Shown here: positions 15,160 to 23,411 of the stretch, piece by piece | Layout of the letters: each line of letters starts with the position of its first letter | Numbering within the stretch: the first letter of the stretch is position 1 | NCBI GenBank assembly: GCA_035293965.1 | Contig: DATGLW010000054.1 | Coordinates: 1 to 63,101 of the forward strand | Reading direction: 5' to 3' | DNA from: DATGLW01 sp035293965 | Lineage (GTDB): Bacteria; Actinomycetota; Acidimicrobiia; Acidimicrobiales; RAAP-2 | Length of the DNA: 63,101 nt | Notes under the pieces: generated by a model | Seen by the model: the letters and a program-made list of their open reading frames with translations, nothing else | What the model was told of the DNA's origin: nothing | Databases searched by the model: none | Position numbers and translations under genes: made by a program

Positions 15160-17487
15160 CTAGCGCGTCCGGGCGATCTCGGGTTCGCGCGCCGGCGGGA
15201 GAGGTGCAGGCGCCTCGTCGGCGCGACGGCGGGCCATCCTCCCCGGCCACCAGTTCCAGCGGCCGAGCAGGGCCACCGTCGAGGGGACGAGCAGGGTCCG
15301 GACCAAGAACGCGTCCATGAGGATGCCGACGGCGAGCCCGAACCCGATGGCGCGGATCTCGCTGCCACCCGGGCCGCTTCCGCCGGCGATGCCGATGACC
15401 GCGAAGCTTCCGGCCAGGATGATCCCTGCAGAGGTGACCGTCGGGCCGGTCCGCCCCACGGCCTCCACGACGGCCTGGCGAAGGGAACGGTGGTGCGCTT
15501 CCTCGCGGATGCGGGTCATGACCAAGATGTTGTAGTCCTCTCCCAGCGCGAGCAGGAAGATGAACATCAGGAACGGCAGGATGAACGTGAGGCCGCTCTC
15601 GCCGCCGAGGTCGATGAAGAGCAACGTGGAGAGCCCGAGCGCAGCAAAGTAGGACAGCGCGACGCTCACGATCAGGTACAGCGGGGCCACGGCGCTTCGC
15701 AGCACCAGTGCGAGGAGGATCCCGATCGCCACGATGGCGAGGGGGATGACGTGCACCAGGTCGGCGTTCGAGGCGCTGCTCACGTCGTAGAGGGCGGCGG
15801 CCTCGCCCGCCACCCCGTCTGCCCGGGCGCCCGACTTCGCTCCTGCCTCGGCCACGACGCGGCGGATCTCGGGCGTGGCGTTCATGGCGGCGGTGGACTG
15901 CTGGCCACCAGCTGCCAGGGACGCTTCGAACTGCACCGTGCGCCCGTCGGTGCTCACGAACAGCGCGGTCGCCCGGTATGCGTTGTACAGCGGGAGCGAA
16001 ATGCCCGACCCTGCGGGCTCGAGCGCCGGCAGCGCGCCGGGGGGGCCCAGCTGGGCGTGCAGCGCGGCCAGCTCCGCCGCGCTGATGGTGGTGCCGTTCG
16101 GGTCGAGCGGGCCAGAGATGGCACGGAATTGCTTGGAGCCGGTGAGCACGTCCTGGGCGATCGCGAGCCGTGACGGATCGCTCCACACCGACACCGGGTA
16201 CGTGAAGACGATGTTGGCGGGATTGGCGGTGCTGTGCGGGAACTCGGCCGCCAAAAGGGCGTTGCCCTTCGCCGCGTCGGAGCCTGCAGGTGCGGCCGTG
16301 GCGCCCCCGAAGCCCGCCGAGTGGTAGCCGAGCGCCGCTGCAGCCAGACCGAGGAACGCCATGACCCCGATGCCCAGGGTGAGCGCCGGACGCACGACCA
16401 ACCGCCCGGCGACGCGTCCCCACAGGCCGTGGCGCCCATCCCCCGGCACCACGCGGGTAGGCCAGAACGCAGCCGTGCCGAAGACGGCCAGCAGCGCTGG
16501 CAGCAGGGTCAGCCCGGCCAGCAACATCACGGCCATCCCGAGCGCCAGCGGCACGCCGAGGTCGTGGTAGATGCCAAAGGTGGCGAGGAGGAGGGTGAGG
16601 ACCGCCAGGATGACGGTTCCGGCCGATGCGCTGATCGACTCGCCCACCCGGACCAGCGCGTGGCGCACCGCCGCCTTCGGGTCCAGGCCCGCACGAAGGG
16701 CCTCACGCACCCGGAACACGAGGAACAGGCCGTAGTCGGTCCCGGCACCGAGCATCAGCACGATCAACAGGATGTCGGTGATCTCGGAGATCTGCAGCCC
16801 GTGCGCGCCGAGCGCCCCGATGAAGCGGAAGGAGATGAGCAGCGCGAAGCCCGGCGGCACGAGCGTGACGAGCGCAGCCAGCGGCGCCCGGAAGATGAGG
16901 AGCAGGAGCACGATGATGAGGAGGAACGAGAGGCCCTGGATCCGGCCGCCGGTCTCGTCGGAGCTCTTCTGGTTCGCGACGTTGGTCGCCACGGGACCCG
17001 CCAGGTGCACCCGCAGCCCCGGCGGCGCGCCACCTCGGGCCAAGGCGGCGCTCACGTCGTCGACGAGGGTCTTCTGGGCTCGGATGTCCGACGCGCTCAC
17101 CGAGGCCGTGACCGCCACCTCGGCAGCGGCGTCGCTCGGCGAGACCGCCGCCTCCACCACCCGCACCACTCGCGGTACGCGGCGCAGGACGGCCACCTGG
17201 TGGGCGATCGCCGCCTGGTCGGCGGCGGTCAGGGTGCCGTGGGCCGCCGAGCTGACGACCAGGATCTGGCTGTCGCCGGTCACGTCGCCGAGCAGGGGCT
17301 TGGCGAGGGAAGCCGCCTGCCCGCTCGGCGCGGAGGCAGGCAGGAACTGGCTGTTGTTGTTGTTCACCTCGCTCGTCATCGACGGCAACGCCTTGGTCGC
17401 GACGACGGCCACGACGATCCACGCCGCCACGACGAGGAACCGGTAGCGCACGACGAAGCGGGCCAAGCCCCCGAAGATCCTGTCCAT
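15160..17487 (-). CDS. MMPL family RND transporter
   Basis: 775-residue inner-membrane transporter of the MMPL/HAE2 branch of the RND superfamily, known for exporting lipids and hydrophobic compounds using the proton gradient. The architecture is one N-terminal membrane helix (about residues 12-33), an extracytoplasmic domain, a block of five to six helices, a second extracytoplasmic domain, and a final block of helices. The GAGTDYGLFLVFRVREAL and ALGEDYNILVMTRIREEAH segments are the two symmetry-related signature regions. The ATG follows GAGGAG. A TetR gene ends 19 bp upstream on the same strand, so the pair forms an operon in which the regulator probably represses its exporter. Confidence 0.92.
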   Translation of the reverse strand: MDRIFGGLARFVVRYRFLVVAAWIVVAVVATKALPSMTSEVNNNNSQFLPASAPSGQAASLAKPLLGDVTGDSQILVVSSAAHGTLTAADQAAIAHQVAVLRRVPRVVRVVEAAVSPSDAAAEVAVTASVSASDIRAQKTLVDDVSAALARGGAPPGLRVHLAGPVATNVANQKSSDETGGRIQGLSFLLIIVLLLLIFRAPLAALVTLVPPGFALLISFRFIGALGAHGLQISEITDILLIVLMLGAGTDYGLFLVFRVREALRAGLDPKAAVRHALVRVGESISASAGTVILAVLTLLLATFGIYHDLGVPLALGMAVMLLAGLTLLPALLAVFGTAAFWPTRVVPGDGRHGLWGRVAGRLVVRPALTLGIGVMAFLGLAAAALGYHSAGFGGATAAPAGSDAAKGNALLAAEFPHSTANPANIVFTYPVSVWSDPSRLAIAQDVLTGSKQFRAISGPLDPNGTTISAAELAALHAQLGPPGALPALEPAGSGISLPLYNAYRATALFVSTDGRTVQFEASLAAGGQQSTAAMNATPEIRRVVAEAGAKSGARADGVAGEAAALYDVSSASNADLVHVIPLAIVAIGILLALVLRSAVAPLYLIVSVALSYFAALGLSTLLFIDLGGESGLTFILPFLMFIFLLALGEDYNILVMTRIREEAHHRSLRQAVVEAVGRTGPTVTSAGIILAGSFAVIGIAGGSGPGGSEIRAIGFGLAVGILMDAFLVRTLLVPSTVALLGRWNWWPGRMARRRADEAPAPLPPAREPEIARTR

Positions 17488-17506
17488 GGCGCAGCTCCTC
17501 GAGCCG

Positions 17507-18286
17507 TCAGCGACGATGGGACGGGGTCGTGCGGCCGGACGCCACGCGTCGCCCAGCTCTCGGAGGCGAAAAGCTCGGCGGCGGGACCAGCCCGTGGCCG
17601 ACGATGTCGAGGGCCCGCTCGAGCAGGTCGACGAGGCGCGCGGTGGTGTCACCCCTGCACCACTGGGTGAAGGCGACCCGGATCGCCGCCACGGCGACCG
17701 CGCCCACGAGCGCCGCGACGAGGTCGGCGTCGGGGTCGTGCCCGCCTCGCTGCCCGATGCCGGTGGCGACCGCCTGCTCGAGGTCGGCGAACACGGCCAG
17801 CTGCTCCGGGAGCAGCTCCGCGGGGAAGGCCTGGACCAGCTGTATCCGTGCAGCCCAGTCCGCGCGTTGCTCGGGAGAGTCCTCCACCTCCGCCAGGAGC
17901 TGCGTCAGCACGGCGCGCAGCGCGTCGAGCGGGGCCTCGCCGGGCGGCCGGGCGCCGAGCTCCTCCGCGATGCGCCCCACGAGCTCGCGGCCCGGCCCGA
18001 TGAGCGCATCCTCCTTGCAGGAGAAATAGTTGAAGAACGTCCGCTTCGAGACGTCAGCTGCCTCGGTGATGGCCTCGACGGTCACGGCGTGCAGCCCGCG
18101 CTCGCTCGCCAGCCGGAGGGCTGCGCTGCGCAGGGCATGGCGCACGGCGTCCTTCTTGCGCTCGCGGCGCCCGAGGCTCCCGGACTGGCTACCCGATGCT
18201 CCTGCACGCCCTGGCGCCGGCCCCATGCCGCCGCGCCCATGCGCCCCCGCTGGCGTCGCCACGTCCACGACGGGAGCAACTTGCAT
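17507..18286 (-). CDS. TetR family transcriptional regulator of the MMPL exporter
   Basis: 259-residue TetR protein. The helix-turn-helix is near residues 65-90 (ITEAADVSKRTFFNYFSCKEDAL). The region before it is a 40-residue Gly/Pro/Arg-rich arm. The ATG at 18284-18286 was chosen because a strong promoter (TTGACG, 17-bp spacer, TAAGGT) ends eight bases before it, making it the likely first codon of a leaderless mRNA; a TTG at 18295 would overlap the -10 box. It is followed by the MMPL exporter after 19 bp and probably represses the pair. The AT-rich promoter spacer centred on ATGCAT is a plausible operator. The ligand is probably an exported hydrophobic compound; this is inference. Confidence 0.88.
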   Translation of the reverse strand: MQVAPVVDVATPAGAHGRGGMGPAPGRAGASGSQSGSLGRRERKKDAVRHALRSAALRLASERGLHAVTVEAITEAADVSKRTFFNYFSCKEDALIGPGRELVGRIAEELGARPPGEAPLDALRAVLTQLLAEVEDSPEQRADWAARIQLVQAFPAELLPEQLAVFADLEQAVATGIGQRGGHDPDADLVAALVGAVAVAAIRVAFTQWCRGDTTARLVDLLERALDIVGHGLVPPPSFSPPRAGRRVASGRTTPSHRR

Positions 18287-18622
18287 GACCCGCAACCTTA
18301 CGTAGTATGCATGATTGCGTCAAGTGCACGATACCCGCGCTGACGAGGCTGACGGCCCGCAGCCTGCTCACCGGCTGCGCCTGTGCCTGGTGCCGTGGCG
18401 TGCCGCGGGCGCACCATGCGCTTCGTCCTGAGCATGCTCTGACACCGTCCGGCGCTCCTGCGCCGCAGTGAGCTGCGATCGTCCTCCCTCGGGCTGCACA
18501 TCCTCCGTTGAGCCTGACGTCAACCCGTGGAAGAGTCACGCACCCAGCGGGGCCCGCACCGTATGGGTGAGCACCAGTCGGGGTCGTGAATGGCCTGCAA
18601 TCCCTGGGCAGGTTCTTGGCGT
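18287..18622. other. Divergent intergenic region, tetR side promoter only
   Basis: 336 bp between divergent genes. The first 40 bases hold the tetR-mmpL promoter. The remainder has no convincing plus-strand promoter, repeat or RNA gene that I can recognise, and the short frames in it lack coding character. Confidence 0.5.
18295..18323 (-). promoter_or_regulatory. Leaderless promoter of tetR-mmpL
   Basis: On the minus strand TTGACG (18318-18323), a 17-bp spacer, then TAAGGT (18295-18300), with the ATG eight bases further. This is the best sigma-70-like match in the window. The spacing puts the transcript start at or next to the ATG. Confidence 0.75.
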
Positions 18623-19087
18623 ATGTCTGTCCAGATGCAGGCTCTCGAGAAGGTCCCCGAACCCAACCAGCAGCTCGCCCCCATACCATTTCGGCGGCGG
18701 GCGTTTCTGCTCAGCCTCATTGTCGGGGCGGGCCTCGTGGCCGCAACTGCCGGCATCCACCGCCACCTGTGGGCGGCCGGATACCGGAATATCCCGACGA
18801 TAGGCACGCTGTTCCTGCTTCAAGCCATCAGCGGCGCGGTCTTGGCCGTCACCCTGCTCGTGCTACGCAGGTTCCTGGTTGTCCTGGCCGGCGCCGGGTT
18901 CATGGCCTCGACCATCGGCGGATTCTTGATCAGTTGGCAGGTGGGCCTCTTCGGCTTCAAGGACACCTTCGCCGCCCCGCTGGCAAAAGCGTCGCTGGTG
19001 GTCGAGGCCGTCGGCCTGCTCGCCCTGCTCGCCTGCGCCGTGTTGGCGCCCGACCGGCCCCGCCGGCGCACCCGATCCGCCAGGTGA
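18623..19087 (+). CDS. Putative four-helix membrane protein
   Basis: 154-residue protein with four predicted membrane helices (roughly residues 30-50, 60-82, 85-107 and 120-142) and charged cytoplasmic ends, the C-terminus being Arg-rich. I do not recognise a domain. It is followed after 29 bp by a COG4315-type lipoprotein, so the two are probably co-transcribed and may act together at the membrane. The ATG at 18623 gives a plausible N-terminus; an in-frame ATG at 18590 also exists and no strong ribosome site decides between them. Function unknown. Confidence 0.65.
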   Translation: MSVQMQALEKVPEPNQQLAPIPFRRRAFLLSLIVGAGLVAATAGIHRHLWAAGYRNIPTIGTLFLLQAISGAVLAVTLLVLRRFLVVLAGAGFMASTIGGFLISWQVGLFGFKDTFAAPLAKASLVVEAVGLLALLACAVLAPDRPRRRTRSAR

Positions 19088-19116
19088 ACCATCCTCTCAA
19101 ACAAGGGAAGAACACC

Positions 19117-19782
19117 GTGCACAAGCTCCTGTTCGGCGGCGTCGCCGCGGCCGCCATCGGCCTTTCGGCCTGCGGCGGGACCACCCACTCACCGGCCGCC
19201 GCGCCCCCCGACCATGCTGCAGCCCCAGCCCAAACCCCCTACGCTGCTCCGACGACCGCGCCCGCAACCCCCAGCGTGCTCGTCGAGTCCAGCTCCAAAG
19301 GCATGTACCTCACCGACGCCTCCGGTCGGGCCCTGTATGTCTTCACCGCCGACCATGGCTCTCTGTCCGCATGCACCGGTTCGTGCGCCATTCATTGGCC
19401 GGCCTTCGCGTCGCGCTCCCCCGTCGGTGGCCCCGGCGTGCAAGCGGGTGCTCTCGGCACCGCCAATGGCCAGGTGCCCAACCAGGTGACCTACGACGGG
19501 CGGCTGCTCTACTACTACGCCGGCGACCGCAGCGCCGGCACCACCAACGGCCTGTCCATCCCCGGCTGGCTCCTCATCGCCCCCGACGGCACACCGTTCG
19601 GAGCTCCTGCCCCCACAGCTCCCGCCGCGGCTCCGGTGACGCAACCCGCCAGGGTCCCGGCCACCCACCCGGCCCCACCGGCCACGACCCCCGTCATGCC
19701 CAACCCCATCCCCCAGGGCGGCGGCGGAGATGGTGACGGCGACAACAGCGGCGGCTCCAGCGACGGTGACGGCAACGTCTGA
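19117..19782 (+). CDS. COG4315-like secreted lipoprotein
   Basis: 221-residue predicted lipoprotein. A signal peptide ends in a lipobox with Cys19 (GLSAC). A Pro/Ala-rich linker leads to two copies of the family repeat: LYVFTADHGS, followed by CTGSCAIHWPAF, and LLYYYAGDRSAGTTNG, which match the Yx(FWY)xxD pattern of COG4315. The C-terminus is a long Pro/Thr-rich stretch ending in acidic Gly/Asp/Ser repeats, likely a wall-spanning or disordered tail. The GTG has AAGGGAAG upstream. The family's biochemical function is not known. It is probably co-transcribed with the preceding membrane protein. Confidence 0.82.
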   Translation: MHKLLFGGVAAAAIGLSACGGTTHSPAAAPPDHAAAPAQTPYAAPTTAPATPSVLVESSSKGMYLTDASGRALYVFTADHGSLSACTGSCAIHWPAFASRSPVGGPGVQAGALGTANGQVPNQVTYDGRLLYYYAGDRSAGTTNGLSIPGWLLIAPDGTPFGAPAPTAPAAAPVTQPARVPATHPAPPATTPVMPNPIPQGGGGDGDGDNSGGSSDGDGNV

Positions 19783-20212
19783 TCCGATCTCGGCTCGTCT
19801 GCCTCTCACGACGCCCGGGGCTTCCACACACCTCCCGGCTCGGCACTCCACGTTCGATCGACGAGGCAAGTCTCCCCAGAGCTGTTCCACCGCATCCCAA
19901 CAGCCGCGGGGATCCTGCCCCCTTTCCTGGCGTCGACGGCCTCGAAGCCCTTCGCCACCCCGTGCGTCACGGCGCGCGGCCTACCGCTCCGCCTGGCGAA
20001 CGGGCCGCTCCTGGTGGCAGGGATGGCGATCCCTGACGGCTCGACATCTTCTTGGAGCGCGTTGCGCCAGAAGTTGTTGGCGAGGAGCGCCGCCCCATCG
20101 TGTGGCTCGGCCAGCTCGGATGCGGCAAGACCCATCTGGCCGTCGCACTGGCCACCTTGGCCGTCGAGGCCGGCTATCGCGGCTCCTTCACGAGGGGTCC
20201 CACCTCTCGCGG
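19783..20212. other. Intergenic region with IS remnant
   Basis: 430 bp between the lipoprotein and the tRNA. The right half carries a truncated IstB-like coding fragment. The left part (about 19783-20036) shows no recognisable gene, promoter or repeat. Base composition is a little less GC-rich than the flanks, which would suit acquired DNA. Confidence 0.5.
20037..20195 (+). pseudogene. IstB-like ATPase fragment (IS21 family remnant)
   Basis: An open stretch of about 53 codons with no start of its own, bounded upstream by an in-frame TGA at 20034. Translation gives a Walker A segment, WLGQLGCGKTHLAVALA, followed by VEAGYRGSFT. This matches the ATP-binding core of IS21 IstB helper proteins, where GPPGTGKTHLA precedes an AGYRV-F strand. 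Only this core survives; the N-terminal part and everything beyond are missing. The match ends about 20 bases from the 3' end of tRNA-Leu. No IstA transposase or terminal inverted repeats were found in the window. It could also derive from another DnaC-like AAA protein. Confidence 0.55.
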
Positions 20213-20296
20213 TGTCGGAGAGGGGACTTGAACCCCTACGCCCTTGCGGGCACCAGCCCCTCAAGCTGGCGCGTCTGCCTATTCCGCCACTCCGAC
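20213..20296 (-). tRNA. tRNA-Leu (anticodon GAG)
   Basis: 84-nt class II tRNA. The acceptor stem GTCGGAG pairs with CTCCGAC. The anticodon stem CCAGC/GCTGG encloses loop TTGAGGG, giving anticodon GAG (20260-20262) for CTC/CTT leucine codons. A long variable arm and a GGTTCAAGTCC T-arm follow. The discriminator base is A, and CCA is not fully encoded. It is downstream of no same-strand gene within 100 bp. Confidence 0.95.
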
Positions 20297-20402
20297 TCGT
20301 GATCCGACGCCAACCAGGGGCGCGGTCGCGGGCAACCATGCTAGCGCACCGGTCTCACGGACCCGCCGAGCGACAGCGGGTCAGACCAGTGCGAAGCCGC
20401 CC

Positions 20403-22259
20403 CTACCGGGCCCGGGTCGCCGTCGAGCCTGTCGAGCTCGAGCCGGGGAGCGGCCCGGGCACCTCCCACTGCCAGTCGACGACGGACCACAGGAGGCTCG
20501 CGCCGTGGGGGTTGGGCGACAGCTGCGCCAGGCGCGAGGGCCACGCGACGACCGTCGGCTCCGCGAAGAGCGGCAGCGCCACCATGTCGGCCCAGAGGAT
20601 CTGGTCGACCTGCTGGTACAGCGGCTGGGCCGTGACGGGGTTCAGGATCTGCGACGCCCGGGCGAGCAGCGCGTCGACCTGGGGGTCGTCGAAGCCGCTC
20701 CAGTCCGCCGAGCCGTCCTGGCCGGGGGGACCGAGGGTGAGCGTGTAGTCGGCCAGCGCCTCGCTCGGGTAGGGGGTGGCAGTGTAGGGCAGGAGGGCCA
20801 GGTCGGCGGACCCCGAGGCGAGTGCCTCTCCCGCGGCATCGAGGCCCGGGGCGAACTGGACCGTCACGGCGAACCCGGCCCGCTCCAGCTGGCGGGCGAG
20901 CGGTGCCGCGGTCGCCGTCGCCCAGGCGTCCGCGCCGTCGACGACCATCCGCAGCCCGACCGGCTGCCCGGCGGAGCCGGTCCACAGGCCGAAGGGGCCA
21001 GGCACGTACCCGGCCCGGGCCATCAGGCGCGCGCTCTGCACAGGGTCGCTCCCCGAGGGCCAGCTCACCGGTGTGGACCCCGGGGCGGAGCCCGGCGAGG
21101 TTGCCGGTGAGGTGGTGGTCGTCGTGGTGGCCGGGTGGGCCGCCAGGAAGGGGTTCGGCGCAGGCGAGGCCGGCTGCGGGGGGTAGCCGTTCTGGGTCTG
21201 GACGTACAGGTGGCTCTGCGCCGGGACCACGGCGCTGTCCGCCCACCCGACCACGCCGTCCACCAGGCTCTGGCGGTCCACGGCGTAGGCGACGGCCTGG
21301 CGGACCGCCAGCTTCGCCGTGATCGGCGAGCGCAGCGAGAACAGGAGCTGCAGGTAGGTGGACGACACGTCGAGCTCGCTCTGGGTGCCGGGGTCCGTGG
21401 CCAGCGACTGGAGCACGGCAGGCGAGAGCGACGACGGCTCGACCACCTGCACGATGCCGCGGCGCTGCCAGGAGGCGAGCTGCGCCGGGCTGCTCGCGAT
21501 CCGGACCACGATGCGCGACAGCCACGGCGGGTCGCCCCACCAGCGCGGGTTGGCGGACAGCACGACCTCTCGGCCGGGGATCACCGAGCTGATGGCGTAG
21601 GGACCGCCGGAGAGGTCGATCGAGGGGGTGACGGTGGTGCACGGGGGGTCCCATCCGACCTGCTCCATCACGTGGGCAGGCAGCAGGTCGTGGAAGAGCG
21701 ACTGCCAGTCGGCGAAGGGCTGACGGAACACGACGGTCACGGTCCGGCCGTGGTCGCTGCCCGTGACCGAACGGATGTCGCGGTAGCCGAGGGAGGAGGC
21801 AGCCTGGGGCGTCGGTTGGCCGAGCAGGCCCGTGCCCCGCTGCTGGAGCCAGGCGTAGCGGAAGTCCTCGGCCGTGATGGGCACGCCGTCGGACCAGACG
21901 GCCTTCGGGTTCAAGGTGTACACCACGGTCTGGGGATCGGTGCTCGTCAGCTCCGCCTGCGTCACGAGGTCCAGGTTGCCCGCGGAGAGCCCCTTGTCGT
22001 CGACGGAGAAGGCGCTCGGCAGCACCGCCTCGAGCACGAGCTCACTCGCCCAGCTCGGCTCGCCGCTGGCGTTCGGGTTGCACGCGGAGGGCGCCTGGTC
22101 GATGCCGACCGTGACGGTGCCGCCCCGGACGGGCACGAGGGTCTGGGCCGTGGTGGTGCCACCGGCGACGGCCCCGCACGACGCCGCGAGCAGCGCCAGC
22201 GCTGCCGGCAGGCACGCCGACCATCGGGGCCACCGGGGGCGGTCGCCCCGGCGGGTCAC
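20403..22259 (-). CDS. Peptide/nickel ABC transporter substrate-binding lipoprotein (orphan)
   Basis: 618-residue family 5 extracellular solute-binding protein (OppA/DppA type). The N-terminus is an Arg-rich then hydrophobic signal with a probable lipid-anchored Cys28 (AASC). The mature protein shows family landmarks such as KAVWSDGVPITAEDFRYAW and GPYAISSVIPGREVVLSANP, with RWW and a paired-lobe layout. A Pro/Thr/Ser-rich insert (about residues 375-405, six consecutive Thr) interrupts lobe II. The GTG overlaps the secG stop as GTGA, so it is translated with the Sec channel subunit. No permease or ATPase genes follow; the next gene is a tRNA. Ligand unknown. Confidence 0.88.
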   Translation of the reverse strand: MTRRGDRPRWPRWSACLPAALALLAASCGAVAGGTTTAQTLVPVRGGTVTVGIDQAPSACNPNASGEPSWASELVLEAVLPSAFSVDDKGLSAGNLDLVTQAELTSTDPQTVVYTLNPKAVWSDGVPITAEDFRYAWLQQRGTGLLGQPTPQAASSLGYRDIRSVTGSDHGRTVTVVFRQPFADWQSLFHDLLPAHVMEQVGWDPPCTTVTPSIDLSGGPYAISSVIPGREVVLSANPRWWGDPPWLSRIVVRIASSPAQLASWQRRGIVQVVEPSSLSPAVLQSLATDPGTQSELDVSSTYLQLLFSLRSPITAKLAVRQAVAYAVDRQSLVDGVVGWADSAVVPAQSHLYVQTQNGYPPQPASPAPNPFLAAHPATTTTTTSPATSPGSAPGSTPVSWPSGSDPVQSARLMARAGYVPGPFGLWTGSAGQPVGLRMVVDGADAWATATAAPLARQLERAGFAVTVQFAPGLDAAGEALASGSADLALLPYTATPYPSEALADYTLTLGPPGQDGSADWSGFDDPQVDALLARASQILNPVTAQPLYQQVDQILWADMVALPLFAEPTVVAWPSRLAQLSPNPHGASLLWSVVDWQWEVPGPLPGSSSTGSTATRAR

Positions 22260-22486
22260 TGCAGGCGGAGGTCGAGCGTGAGCGTCGTCAGGGCGAAGAT
22301 GATGGCGACGGTCACCGTGATGCGGTCGAGGTTCCGCTCCACCACCGTCGAGCCCTGGGCGGCCGCCCCGACGCTGCCCCCGAACATGTCCGACAGGCCG
22401 CCGCCCCGGCCGCTGTGCATGAGGATGAGGAACACGAGCGCCACGGCGGTCAGCACCTCGATGACGATGTACACCCACGTCAGCAT
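22256..22486 (-). CDS. secG: Preprotein translocase subunit SecG
   Basis: 76-residue two-helix membrane protein, small auxiliary subunit of the SecYEG channel. The pattern is an N-terminal helix (WVYIVIEVLTAVALVFLILM), the conserved cytoplasmic loop HSGRGGGLSDMFGG, and a second helix near the C-terminus. Length is typical. It follows tpiA by 102 bp, the standard actinobacterial gap-pgk-tpiA-secG order. Its stop overlaps the GTG of the peptide-binding lipoprotein. Identification is secure from the GGGLSDMFG loop and the synteny. Confidence 0.95.
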   Translation of the reverse strand: MLTWVYIVIEVLTAVALVFLILMHSGRGGGLSDMFGGSVGAAAQGSTVVERNLDRITVTVAIIFALTTLTLDLRLQ

Positions 22487-22588
22487 CGTTCGGCCACCCT
22501 CGTCACCATGCGCAGCAGTCGCAGCAGTCCGCGACGGACCCGACGGCGGCGCCCGCCACCGCCGCGGGGCTGCCCGGCCATCGACGGC

Positions 22589-23395
22589 CTAGGAACGGTA
22601 GCAGTCGGCGACCGCCCGGATGACGGCAAGGAAGCCAGCGGCCTCGAGGCTCGCCCCGCCCACGAGCAGCCCGTCGACGTCGGGCTCTGCGACCAGGTCG
22701 GCGGCATTGTCGGCCGTCACCGACCCGCCGTACTGGATCCGCGCCGAGGCGGCGGCCTCCTCGCCGGCCAGCTCGCCCACGACGCCCCGGATGAACAGGC
22801 AGGCATCCTCGGCGTCGACGGCTGTCGCCGCCCGGCCGGTCCCGATGGCCCACACGGGCTCGTAGGCGATGACCATGCCGGCGACCTGCTCCGGCGGGAG
22901 CCCACTCAGGGCTGCCCGCACCTGGTCGGCCAGGCGCTCCTCGGTCCTGCCGGCGTCGCGCTCTGCTTCGGACTCCCCCACGCAGCAGATCGGCGTCATC
23001 TGGTGGCGGAGCACCGCCCGGATGCCGGCCGCCACGGCCTCGTCGGTCATGGCGAAATGGCGCCGCCGCTCCGAGTGGCCGACGATCACGTAGGCCACCC
23101 CGAGGCGGGCCAGCATCTGGGGGCTCACCTCGCCGGTGAAGGCACCGCGGTCCTCGTGGAAGCAGTGCTGCGCGCCGAGCGCCACCGGGATGCCCTCCCC
23201 CTCCACGAGGGTCTGGACCGTCCGAAGGTCCGTGAAGGGCGGGTGCACCGACACGTCGACGGCGCGCACGTCGTCGGGCTTCAGGCGCAGGCCGAGGTCG
23301 CGCACCATGTGGAGGGCCTCGATGTGGTCATGGTGCATCTTCCAGTTGCCGCTCACGAGCGGGCGGCGCGCCGGTCGTCCGTCGAGGGGGGGCAC
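22589..23395 (-). CDS. tpiA: Triose-phosphate isomerase
   Basis: 268-residue glycolytic enzyme that interconverts dihydroxyacetone phosphate and glyceraldehyde 3-phosphate. Active-site residues Asn17 and Lys19 (GNWKM), His107 (GHSERR) and Glu179 (AYEPVWAIGTG), and the phosphate loops (YGGSV; LLVGGASL), are intact. The GTG at 23393-23395 is chosen for a GAGGGGG site upstream and gives slightly more than the usual length. It is 16 bp after pgk in a gap-pgk-tpiA-secG operon. Cytosolic, homodimer expected. Confidence 0.95.
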   Translation of the reverse strand: MPPLDGRPARRPLVSGNWKMHHDHIEALHMVRDLGLRLKPDDVRAVDVSVHPPFTDLRTVQTLVEGEGIPVALGAQHCFHEDRGAFTGEVSPQMLARLGVAYVIVGHSERRRHFAMTDEAVAAGIRAVLRHQMTPICCVGESEAERDAGRTEERLADQVRAALSGLPPEQVAGMVIAYEPVWAIGTGRAATAVDAEDACLFIRGVVGELAGEEAAASARIQYGGSVTADNAADLVAEPDVDGLLVGGASLEAAGFLAVIRAVADCYRS

Positions 23396-23411
23396 GGACC
23401 GCCCGACCCCC

